Source: Oscillibacter sp. (GTDB taxonomy: Bacteria; Bacillota; Clostridia; Oscillospirales; Oscillospiraceae). From it: a DNA stretch of 5,112 bases. A program made the translations under genes and the position numbers. Shown here one piece after another: positions 1 through 5,112 of this stretch. The notes under the pieces are model-generated. The model did no database searches. It had not been told where the DNA came from and worked only from the letters and a program-made list of their open reading frames with translations. Within the stretch, counting starts at the first letter, position 1, and each line of letters opens with the position of its first letter. The stretch spans positions 1-5,112 of the forward strand of contig JAAWIL010000152.1 of the NCBI GenBank assembly GCA_022796315.1, given 5' to 3'.

Positions 1-67
1 CCGCAGGCATCCTGACGGATGGCAAGGATTTTTAACGCAGTCAGGGCGGAAAATACGCCGCCAAGAC
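1..67. repeat. Left copy of a structured intergenic repeat, cut by the window edge
   Basis: This shares its core with 1958-2019. A 22-base block (5-26) is identical to 1958-1979, TTTAACG follows it at 31-37, and an 11-base block GCCGCCAAGAC (57-67) is identical to 2009-2019. It contains the hairpin CATCC-TGAC-GGATG (8-21), flanked by C1-C2, which can pair with G26-G27. A second stem is GGCGG (45-49) with CCGCC (58-62). The sequence between the identical blocks differs from the other copy, yet the second stem is preserved using different bases. It lies 27 bases beyond the stop codon of the TVP38-type gene. The left end is outside the window, so its full extent is unknown. Confidence 0.75.
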
Positions 68-94
68 ATGCGCGGGGAGATTTTAAACAGGCTC

Positions 95-685
95 TCAGCC
101 CAGGAGGCCCGCCAGGCGCTCCCAGAGCACGGTCAGCCCCAGGCTGTACAGGGCGATGGCGCAGGGCTTTCCCAGCAGGATGATGGCGGTGTACCGCCGC
201 CAGGTCATCTCCGTGGTCCCCGCCAGATAGCACAGGAAGTCATCCGGCGCCACCGGCAGGAAAATCGCCCAGGCAAAGAGCCGCGCGAAGCGGTCCCGCT
301 CCTCCGCCCAATGGCTGTATTTTTGGATGAGTTTCTCCGGAAAGAGGACCGAGAGCAGGGGCTTTCCGCAGCTGCGGGCCACCGCGAAGGCCGCCAGGGA
401 CCCCAGGCAGATGCCCACGTAGTTGTACACAAAGCCCCACACCGGGCCAAACAGCAGCACTCCGGCCAGACAGCCCAGTCCCCCCGGCAGCACCGGCACC
501 ACCACCTGCACCGCCTGGAACAGCACAAACAGCAGCCATCCCGCCGCCCCGCAGCTGTGGACCAGAGCCTGCATCCGCTCCTGGGAGGTCAGCACGCCGG
601 TCTTCCAGCCCCACAGGGCCAGGATCACGCTGAGGAGAAACCCCGCCAGGGACACCGCCTGGAACATCCGACGCTCCCGGGTCAT
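95..685 (-). CDS. TVP38/TMEM64 (VTT-domain) family membrane protein
   Basis: This is a 196-residue polytopic inner-membrane protein. Hydrophobic segments lie near residues 9-27, 49-66, 68-102, 136-155 and 165-186. The central stretch has the family pattern: VLPGG at 65-69, LLFGPVWG at 77-84, then YNYVGICLGS and FAVAR up to 104. A second re-entrant-like block is PVAPDDF at 144-150, followed by GTTEMTWRRY. The length is typical of bacterial TVP38/TMEM64 (SNARE-associated, PF09335-type) proteins. Relatives in the wider DedA/VTT superfamily move lipids or lipid carriers across membranes, but the substrate here cannot be read from sequence. I chose the ATG at 685 because GGGAGG (693-698) lies 7 bases upstream and the start overlaps the glycosyltransferase stop as ATGA, implying translational coupling. 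The frame stays open upstream to 841, but that part only shadows the neighbouring gene. Family confidence is high; function is uncertain. Confidence 0.9.
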   Translation of the reverse strand: MTRERRMFQAVSLAGFLLSVILALWGWKTGVLTSQERMQALVHSCGAAGWLLFVLFQAVQVVVPVLPGGLGCLAGVLLFGPVWGFVYNYVGICLGSLAAFAVARSCGKPLLSVLFPEKLIQKYSHWAEERDRFARLFAWAIFLPVAPDDFLCYLAGTTEMTWRRYTAIILLGKPCAIALYSLGLTVLWERLAGLLG

Positions 686-1860
686 GCCGGCACCTCCCGG
701 CGGCACCCGCTCCGGCGCTCCGCCTGCTCCCGGTAGATCCGCTCCATCCGCTCCGCGAAGCACTCCGCGGAGAAGGGCTCCGCCGCCCGGCGCGCCCCGG
801 AGGACATCCGTCTCTGCCGGTCCGGGTGCGCCAGGAAGCACTCCAGGTCCCGGCGGAACTCCGCCTCATCCCGGTACTGCCAGCCGTTCTCGCCCTCCCG
901 GATCACGCCGCAGAGGCACGGGTCCGCCCGGCACAGGGCCGGGACGCCGGCGGCCAGGGCCTCGATGTAGGTCAGTCCCTGGGTCTCGCTGGTGGAGGCG
1001 CTGACAAACAGGTCCCCCAGCTGGTACCAATCCGCCACCTGGGCGGGGGGGACCATGCCGGCGAAGACCACCGCCGGGGCGGAGAGCCCCAGACCGCCGG
1101 CCGCGCCCTCCAGCCGGAGCCGGTCCGGGCCGTCCCCCACCAGCAGCAGCGTCACCGGGGCGTCCCCCAGGCCCGCCCGGAAGCGCAGGAGCTCCTCTAT
1201 GTTCTTCTCCCCGGCCAGGCGGCCCACATTCACCAGGATCAGGTTCTCCTGGGGGATGTTCATGCTCTGCCGCAGCACGGCCTGGCGCAGGGGGTCCGGC
1301 TCGCTGGAGAAGGGCCCCAGGTCGATGCCGGAGGGCACCACGAATACCGGGCAGGCCACGTCATAGTCCAGCAGCAGGCGGCGGACCTTGGCAGTGGGGG
1401 CGATGAGGCAGTCCGCCTGGGCCGCCACCCAGCGGGAGAACACCGCCACCGCCTTCTTCCCGAAGCGGACGCTGGGGGAGAAGTAGTGGGTATAGTCCTC
1501 GTACACCGTGTGATAGGTGTGGATCAGGGGCACATTCAGCTCCTCGGCGATGCGGCGGGCCAGGAAGAAGGTGGAGAACTCGCACTGGCTGTGGACCACG
1601 TCGGGTCCCCATTCCACCAGCTCCCGGACCCACCGGCCCGCCAGGGCCGTCCGCAGCCGGGCGCCGGGGTAGACCAGCCCCGCCGTCACGGAGCCCAGGT
1701 AGGTGACCCCGTGCTCCTCCCGGGAGCGGGCGGTGGGGGAGAGGGTCAGGATGCGGACCTCATGGCCCCGGTCCTCCAGGGCGCGGCGCAAATTTTTCAC
1801 GGAGGTCACCACGCCGTTGACGGCGGGGGTGTACCAGTCCGAGGTAATGAGAATTTTCAT
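682..1860 (-). CDS. GT4-family glycosyltransferase, diacylglycerol glucosyltransferase-like
   Basis: This 392-residue GT-B fold enzyme is probably cytosolic and membrane-associated. It should transfer a sugar from a nucleotide donor, most likely to a lipid acceptor. The N-terminal domain opens with MKILITSDWYTPAVNGVVTS (residues 1-20), the usual GT4 start with its glycine-rich loop. Acceptor-side residues HTYHTVYEDYTHYF (114-127) strongly resemble Firmicute 1,2-diacylglycerol glucosyltransferases. The C-terminal donor domain has NVGRLAGEKN (211-220), VGDGP (241-245) and the EX7E motif with E292 and E300 inside SETQGLTYIEA. Nothing is truncated. The ATG at 1860 is preferred over a GTG at 1890 because AGGAGG (1869-1874) sits 8 bases before it and homologues begin MKI. 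The gene is first in a unit with the TVP38-type gene, and a promoter lies about 280 bases upstream. Alternative substrates such as polyprenol-linked, phosphatidylinositol or other glycolipid acceptors remain possible. Confidence 0.93.
   Translation of the reverse strand: MKILITSDWYTPAVNGVVTSVKNLRRALEDRGHEVRILTLSPTARSREEHGVTYLGSVTAGLVYPGARLRTALAGRWVRELVEWGPDVVHSQCEFSTFFLARRIAEELNVPLIHTYHTVYEDYTHYFSPSVRFGKKAVAVFSRWVAAQADCLIAPTAKVRRLLLDYDVACPVFVVPSGIDLGPFSSEPDPLRQAVLRQSMNIPQENLILVNVGRLAGEKNIEELLRFRAGLGDAPVTLLLVGDGPDRLRLEGAAGGLGLSAPAVVFAGMVPPAQVADWYQLGDLFVSASTSETQGLTYIEALAAGVPALCRADPCLCGVIREGENGWQYRDEAEFRRDLECFLAHPDRQRRMSSGARRAAEPFSAECFAERMERIYREQAERRSGCRREVPA
693..698 (-). promoter_or_regulatory. 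Ribosome binding site fixing the TVP38-type gene start
   Basis: GGGAGG lies 7 bases upstream of the ATG at 685, inside the 3' end of the glycosyltransferase gene. With the ATGA overlap it marks the true start, against a longer open frame reaching 841. Confidence 0.85.
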
Positions 1861-1868
1861 GGAGCGTT

Positions 1869-1874
1869 CCTCCT
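1869..1874 (-). promoter_or_regulatory. Ribosome binding site fixing the glycosyltransferase start
   Basis: AGGAGG on the minus strand lies 8 bases upstream of the ATG at 1860. It favours that start over the in-frame GTG at 1890, which would put this site inside the coding sequence. Confidence 0.85.
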
Positions 1875-1885
1875 GTCTGCCTGTA

Positions 1886-2047
1886 AGCACCTGTATTCAT
1901 AGCCGGGGAATGCGGGATTGGCGGGGGATTTTGCCGTCAATCAAGGCAAATTTTCGTAGGCATCCTGACGGATGGCAAGAAAATTTAACGAAGAGCGGCA
2001 GCAAAAGAGCCGCCAAGACCCATTCCATGGCTGTGAATACAGGTTCT
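1886..2047. repeat. Right copy: ~160-bp element with imperfect terminal inverted repeats and internal hairpins
   Basis: The outer arms 1890-1912 and 2021-2043 are inverted repeats that match at 20 of 23 positions (CCTGTATTCAtAGCC against CCTGTATTCAcAGCC when one is reversed, then GGAATG in both). Pairing extends to 1886/2047 with one mismatch. Two of the three arm mismatches become G-U wobbles if the plus strand is RNA, so the stem is more stable in that orientation. Internal dyads are TTTGCC/GGCAAA (1930-1935/1945-1950), an 8-bp AAATTTTC/GAAAATTT (1948-1955/1979-1986) enclosing CATCC-TGAC-GGATG, and GCGGC/GCCGC (1995-1999/2009-2013). The core 1958-2019 recurs at 5-67. It resembles a MITE or ERIC-like repeat, but no clear target-site duplication is visible. 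It falls in the predicted leader of the glycosyltransferase gene, and its near arm ends 11 bases before the ribosome site. Confidence 0.7.
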
Positions 2048-2083
2048 AAAATCGGGCGTGTCATCGTTTGTCTATCATACGAT

Positions 2084-2096
2084 CCGGCAAAGCCGG
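2084..2096. other. Leader hairpin CCGGC-AAA-GCCGG
   Basis: This perfect 5-bp stem with a 3-base loop would form early in the leader RNA of the glycosyltransferase unit, about 45 bases after the predicted start point. On the plus strand it is followed by TTTCTTC, too weak for a confident terminator. Its role is unknown. Confidence 0.3.
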
Positions 2097-2133
2097 TTTC
2101 TTCAATTTCCCAAAAAATTTTTTTCCGAGCTTC

Positions 2134-2158
2134 ACTGTATTAAATATAATAATACAGT
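2134..2158. promoter_or_regulatory. Putative operator: 9-bp inverted repeat over the -10 box
   Basis: ACTGTATTA (2134-2142), seven bases, then TAATACAGT (2150-2158) form a perfect inverted repeat covering the -10 box and predicted start site. A further half-site, GATACAGT (2160-2167), lies between the boxes, so ACTGTAT occurs twice in tandem on the minus strand, nine bases apart. Placement over the promoter core is typical of a dimeric repressor. The widely spaced GTA...TAC symmetry would suit a GntR/YtrA-like regulator, but that is a guess. No regulator gene is present in the window. Confidence 0.6.
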
Positions 2159-2174
2159 TGATACAGTTTGTCAA
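2146..2174 (-). promoter_or_regulatory. Sigma-A-type promoter for the glycosyltransferase unit
   Basis: On the minus strand, TTGACA (2174-2169) is a perfect -35 box. It is followed by 17 bases and then TATTAT (2151-2146), one base from the -10 consensus. The start point would be near 2139. The surroundings are strikingly AT-rich compared with the flanking genes. Transcription would run left through a leader of about 280 bases into the gene starting at 1860. The overlap with the inverted repeat at 2134-2158 suggests it is repressible. Confidence 0.8.
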
Positions 2175-2203
2175 GGCCTTCCTCAAAAGCCGCGTATCCG
2201 ATT

Positions 2204-2218
2204 CCGGATTTGATCCGG
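2204..2218. other. Short perfect hairpin between the permease and the promoter
   Basis: CCGGAT-TTG-ATCCGG is a 6-bp perfect stem with a 3-base loop. On the minus strand it is followed by AATCGGATACGCGGCTTTTG, which has only a weak T stretch further on. It may contribute to transcription termination between the two units, but it lacks the usual immediate T-run. Confidence 0.3.
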
Positions 2219-2246
2219 GGATCTGCGGGCCCTGCCGGGGGAGAGG

Positions 2247-2299
2247 CGCAGGGGCCGCCGCCCCCGCCGGCCCGCCGGAACCGGGACGGGACCCCTGCG
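2247..2299. other. GC-rich dyad downstream of the permease gene
   Basis: CGCAGGGG (2247-2254) and CCCCTGCG (2292-2299) form a perfect 8-bp inverted repeat. They enclose very GC-rich sequence with a competing inner stem, GGGCCG/CGGCCC (2252-2257/2268-2273). It begins about 17 bases past the permease stop, where a terminator would be expected. No T-run follows on either strand, so it is at best a non-canonical terminator or an mRNA 3'-end stabiliser. Confidence 0.35.
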
Positions 2300-2316
2300 G
2301 GGACGCGCCCTCCCGG

Positions 2317-4317
2317 TCACCGGATCTCCGGGCCGCCGACGATCCGGCTGTACGTCCGGGCTGTCAGCAGGAACACCGCGGCGTAGACGGCGCAGAACAC
2401 CAGCAGCGTCCCCGCGCTGCACCGGGCGAACAGGGGGATGTCCCGGAGCTGGAACAGCTCCAGCATCTTGCTGAGCATGGGAAAGGCCGCCAGAATATGG
2501 AGCCCCGCCGCCAGCAGGGGCAGGAAGAACACCAGCAGGATCTGGCTGCGGATGGACCCATGGACCTCCCGCTCCGTCATGCCCACCTGGCGGCAGATGC
2601 GGTAGCGCCGCTGGTCCTCGTAGCCCTCGGAGATCTGCTTGTAGTAGATGATCAGGACGGTGGCCGTCAGGAAGAGAACCCCCAGGAAGATCCCCAGGAA
2701 CAGGAAGCCGCCGTACATCGCGTAGAAGTCCACGGCGTTCTCCTGCTTGCTGATGTAGTCCACGCCGTCATCCCGCTTGCTCAGCTCCAGGACCAGGCGC
2801 TCCGTCTGGGCCAGCTTTTTCTCGTAGTCCTCTCCGGGCAGGTTCATCTGGACCCGGAACTGCCGGGCACTGCGCTCCCTGTCCAGGGCGGCAAACTCCT
2901 CTGCCGTCTCCCGGTCGGACACTACCAGAAATGCCCTCGGCTCGTCGGAGGTCACCAGGACGGTGCTGCCCCGGGCAATGGGCTCCGGGGCGGTGTCCCG
3001 GATCTGGAGGGACAGCCCCGGCTCCCCGAAGCGGGGAGATAGGGAGAGGGTCTCCGGGAATTCCGGGAGATTCTCCGTATAGGCCAGGGCCTCCCCCGGG
3101 CCCAGATGGACCGGCCGGCCGGTCAGCCGGGTGTAGTCCTCCGCCGTCACGACCTCCACCAGGAGCCGGGTGCAGTCTTCGTCCAGATTCAGCGCCGCCG
3201 CGTCCCCCTTCAGGCCGCAATAGCTCCAATAGCGGCTGTAGTATTGCAGGTCCGCGAAGCCGCCGGTGTCCGTTCCCGCCCCCGTCACCTGGGCCAGGTA
3301 GTCCATGGGGTCTTCCGGCTGGCGGTCCAGGTCCTGGACGAACTCGATGTCCACGGGAAACATCTGGTTCAGGGAGTTCTCCAGGCCGATATACAGGCTG
3401 ATGGTGGTGGACACCGTCACCAGCACCATGGTGGAGAGGATGCAGATGTTGGCCAGGCCCACGGCGTTCTGCTTCATCCGGTACAGGAGGCCGGAGACGG
3501 CGGTGAAATGGCGGGTTTTGTAGTAGAAGCCCTTATTGGCCCGCAGGGCCTTCAGCAGCGCGATGGACCCGGCGGTGAAAAGGCAGTAGGTGCCCAGCAT
3601 CACCAGGAACACCGCCACGATGAACCACAGGAGGGCCTCAATGGGGCCCTTCACCGTGAGGGCCAGGAAGTAGCCCCCTCCCAGGGTCAGCAGGCCCAGG
3701 ACCACCAGGACCCACTTGGTCCGGGGCTCCCGCTCCCCGGCTCCGGCGCTGTGGAGCAGCTCTACCGGCTTGGACCGGCCCAGCCGGAAGAGGTTGCCCA
3801 AGAGCGTCAGGGCAAAGAGGAGGGCAAAGAGCCCCGCCGTCTCGGCCATGGCCGCGCCGCTGACGGAGAACCGGAACTGGGCGGGGATGTGGACCATCTG
3901 CACCAGCAGCGTCAGGATCAGGCGGCTCAGCAGCACCCCCACGGCGATGCCCCCCAGGATCACCGACGCTGCGCACAGCAGGGTCTCCCAGAGACAGACC
4001 CAGGCGATGTGGCGCTTTTCCAGGCCTAAGATGTTGTACAGTCCCAGCTCCCGCTGCCGCCGCTTCATGACGAAGCTGTTGGCGTAGAGGAGGATCACCG
4101 CGGCGAACAGCGCCGCAATGAAGGCCCCCATGCCCATGAGGCTCTGGAGGTACACGGCCCCCCGGACGGTGTTCAGGTCCTCGCTGTGGCAGAGGAAGCG
4201 GATCATGTAGTACATGGCCGCCGTGCCGCCGCAGGAGAGGAGATAGGGCAGGTAGAACCGGCCGTTCCGGGCCAGATTCACCAGGGCCAGCCGGGGAAAG
4301 AAGCGCGCCTTACCCAT
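2317..4317 (-). CDS. Bce-type ABC transporter permease (FtsX/MacB-like)
   Basis: This is a 666-residue integral membrane subunit of a peptide-antibiotic detoxification or sensing transporter (BceB/YtsD/VraG class). The ten-helix layout is visible: helices near 22-42, 58-80, 108-135, 158-178, 201-221, 228-250 and 286-310, then an extracellular domain of about 220 residues (311-532), then helices near 533-558, 590-615 and 632-654. Family signatures include RRQRELGLYNILGLEKRH (86-103), RMKQNAVGLANICILST (280-296) and YYKQISEGYEDQRRY (558-572). The large domain between helices 7 and 8 is the hallmark of this class and usually carries specificity for cell-wall-targeting peptides. The length is normal and no frame break is seen. 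The start at 4317 has AGGGAGGG (4325-4332) 7 bases upstream and overlaps the ATPase stop by 8 bases, so the two are co-translated. The substrate cannot be assigned, and no symbol is given because several paralogous systems share these features. Confidence 0.95.
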   Translation of the reverse strand: MGKARFFPRLALVNLARNGRFYLPYLLSCGGTAAMYYMIRFLCHSEDLNTVRGAVYLQSLMGMGAFIAALFAAVILLYANSFVMKRRQRELGLYNILGLEKRHIAWVCLWETLLCAASVILGGIAVGVLLSRLILTLLVQMVHIPAQFRFSVSGAAMAETAGLFALLFALTLLGNLFRLGRSKPVELLHSAGAGEREPRTKWVLVVLGLLTLGGGYFLALTVKGPIEALLWFIVAVFLVMLGTYCLFTAGSIALLKALRANKGFYYKTRHFTAVSGLLYRMKQNAVGLANICILSTMVLVTVSTTISLYIGLENSLNQMFPVDIEFVQDLDRQPEDPMDYLAQVTGAGTDTGGFADLQYYSRYWSYCGLKGDAAALNLDEDCTRLLVEVVTAEDYTRLTGRPVHLGPGEALAYTENLPEFPETLSLSPRFGEPGLSLQIRDTAPEPIARGSTVLVTSDEPRAFLVVSDRETAEEFAALDRERSARQFRVQMNLPGEDYEKKLAQTERLVLELSKRDDGVDYISKQENAVDFYAMYGGFLFLGIFLGVLFLTATVLIIYYKQISEGYEDQRRYRICRQVGMTEREVHGSIRSQILLVFFLPLLAAGLHILAAFPMLSKMLELFQLRDIPLFARCSAGTLLVFCAVYAAVFLLTARTYSRIVGGPEIR

Positions 4318-5077
4318 GGCATTTCCCTCCCTGGGCCAGGCTGGTGAGGACCTCGGAGATCCGGCGGTACTGGGCCTCCCGGCTCTCCTCCGTCCGGTAC
4401 AGCTGGTGATAGACCTGGCCGTCCCGGAGGAACAGCACCCGCCCGGCGTGGCTGGCGGCCTCCACGGAGTGGGTCACCATGACAATGGTCTGGCCCGCCC
4501 GGTTGATCTCCCCGAAGAGGTCCAGGAGGCTCCCGGAGGACCGGGAGTCCAGGGCCCCCGTGGGCTCATCCGCCAGCACCAGCTGGGGCTCCGTAATGAG
4601 GGCCCGGGCCACGGCGCAGCGCTGCTTCTGGCCGCCGGAGACCTCATAGGGGTACTTGGCCAGCAGGTCCGCAATGCCCAGCTGTTCCGCCAGGGGGCGG
4701 AGCTTCCGCTCCATGGTCCCATAGTCCTCTCCCGCCAGCACCAGGGGCAGGAAGATGTTGTCCTGAAGGGAGAAGGTGTCCAGCAGGTTGAAGTCCTGGA
4801 ACACGAATCCCAGCCGCGCGCGGCGGAAGGCCGCCAGGTCCCGCTCCCGGATGGCGGAGAGGGCTGTCCCGTTCAGCAGCACCTCCCCCGCCGTGGGCCG
4901 GTCCAGGGCCGCCAGGATATTCAGCAGGGTGGTCTTGCCCGAGCCAGACTCCCCCATGATGGCCACGTATTCGCCGGGCTCCACGGTAAAGGCCACGTCC
5001 CGCAGGGCCTCCACCCGGCTGCCGCCGAATCGGGTGGTGTAGATCTTTTGTAAGTGCTGTACTTCCAGCAAAGGCAT
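4310..5077 (-). CDS. Bce-type ABC transporter ATP-binding protein
   Basis: This 255-residue cytoplasmic ATPase powers the adjacent permease. All nucleotide-binding motifs are intact: Walker A GESGSGKT (42-49), Q-loop in FVFQDFNLLDTFS (Q94), signature VSGGQKQR (146-153), Walker B LVLADEP (166-172, with D170 and E171), D-loop ALD (175-177) and the switch histidine in VTHS (H203). The FQDFNLLDTFSLQDNIFLPL stretch is characteristic of the BceA/YtsC/VraF branch rather than LolD or MacB. The start ATG at 5077 follows AGGAGG (5085-5090) by 7 bases. The last codons overlap the permease start by 8 bases. In known systems this pair usually lies beside a BceRS-type two-component system that uses the transporter as its sensor. 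Such genes, if present, would lie to the right of the window. A TAATACAG/GATACA motif lies immediately upstream of the ribosome site. Confidence 0.95.
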   Translation of the reverse strand: MPLLEVQHLQKIYTTRFGGSRVEALRDVAFTVEPGEYVAIMGESGSGKTTLLNILAALDRPTAGEVLLNGTALSAIRERDLAAFRRARLGFVFQDFNLLDTFSLQDNIFLPLVLAGEDYGTMERKLRPLAEQLGIADLLAKYPYEVSGGQKQRCAVARALITEPQLVLADEPTGALDSRSSGSLLDLFGEINRAGQTIVMVTHSVEAASHAGRVLFLRDGQVYHQLYRTEESREAQYRRISEVLTSLAQGGKCHG

Positions 5078-5092
5078 TTTGGTTCCTCCTCG

Positions 5093-5112
5093 CTTGTATC
5101 GCTGTATTATTG
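5093..5112. promoter_or_regulatory. Operator-like motif upstream of the transporter ATPase
   Basis: On the minus strand this reads AATAATACAG-CGATACAAG, closely matching plus-strand AATAATACAG-TTGATACAGT at 2148-2167. The difference is one base of spacing and a few substitutions. It sits a few bases upstream of the ATPase ribosome site and runs off the window edge, so the second arm of any palindrome cannot be seen. No complete promoter is visible here. It may be a shared operator or part of the promoter region. Confidence 0.45.

Noticed and set aside
686..841. N-terminal extension of the TVP38-type protein to 841
   Set aside because: The extra 52 residues are Gly/Pro/Arg-rich shadow of the glycosyltransferase C-terminus. 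The ATG at 685 has a good ribosome site and the ATGA overlap.
1861..1890. GTG start at 1890 for the glycosyltransferase
   Set aside because: It would place the AGGAGG site inside the coding region, and the family begins at MKI.
826..1902. Long plus-strand open frame opposite the glycosyltransferase
   Set aside because: Its composition is rich in Gly, Ala, Gln and His with no recognisable domain. It is the antisense shadow of a clear GT4 gene in GC-rich DNA. The same applies to plus-strand frames at 68-736, 2068-3042, 3106-4029 and 4316-5053.
1880..2052. Target-site duplication around the inverted-repeat element
   Set aside because: The flanks (GCCTGTA on the left, AAAATCG on the right) share no direct repeat, and a possible TA pair is out of register by one base.
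2112..2124. A6T7 tract as an intrinsic terminator or origin-like element
   Set aside because: There is no GC stem next to it and no repeated boxes. It is probably just part of the AT-rich promoter island.
2161..2174. BceR-type binding site (TGACA-AAC-TGTAT)
   Set aside because: The half-sites resemble TNACA/TGTAA, but the spacer is 3 instead of 4 and the last base differs. The TGACA is simply part of the -35 box.

Overview
The window is GC-rich (roughly two thirds G+C in the genes). It carries four genes, all on the minus strand, with strong Gram-positive Shine-Dalgarno sites (AGGAGG or GGGAGG) and tight gene overlaps. Gene content and composition suggest a high-GC Firmicute, most likely a gut clostridium of the Oscillospiraceae type. 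That placement is inferred from style and gene families, not from a marker gene.

Reading in the direction of transcription (right to left), the first unit is a two-gene ABC transporter of the bacitracin-efflux (BceAB/YtsCD/VraFG) class. It has an ATPase (5077-4310) and a ten-helix FtsX-type permease with a large extracellular domain (4317-2317), overlapping by 8 bases. The two-component regulator that usually accompanies such transporters is not in the window.

The second unit is a GT4 glycosyltransferase resembling diacylglycerol glucosyltransferases (1860-682), overlapping by four bases (ATGA) a small TVP38/TMEM64 membrane protein (685-95). Together they suggest glycolipid synthesis and membrane lipid handling. 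Paired with a Bce-type transporter, this fits an envelope or antimicrobial-peptide defence setting, but that link is inference.

The 456-base gap between the units (1861-2316) holds most of the unexplained structure. From right to left it contains a GC-rich dyad behind the permease, then an AT-rich island with a near-consensus sigma-A promoter on the minus strand (TTGACA, 17 bases, TATTAT). This promoter overlaps a 9-bp perfect inverted repeat, ACTGTATTA-N7-TAATACAGT. Next comes a leader of about 280 bases containing a roughly 160-base element with long imperfect inverted ends and internal hairpins. The core of that element recurs at the extreme left edge (1-67), so the glycosyltransferase unit is flanked by direct repeats. 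The two copies differ in ways that keep the stems paired. A close relative of the operator sequence also sits just upstream of the ATPase (5093-5112), suggesting that one regulator may control both units.
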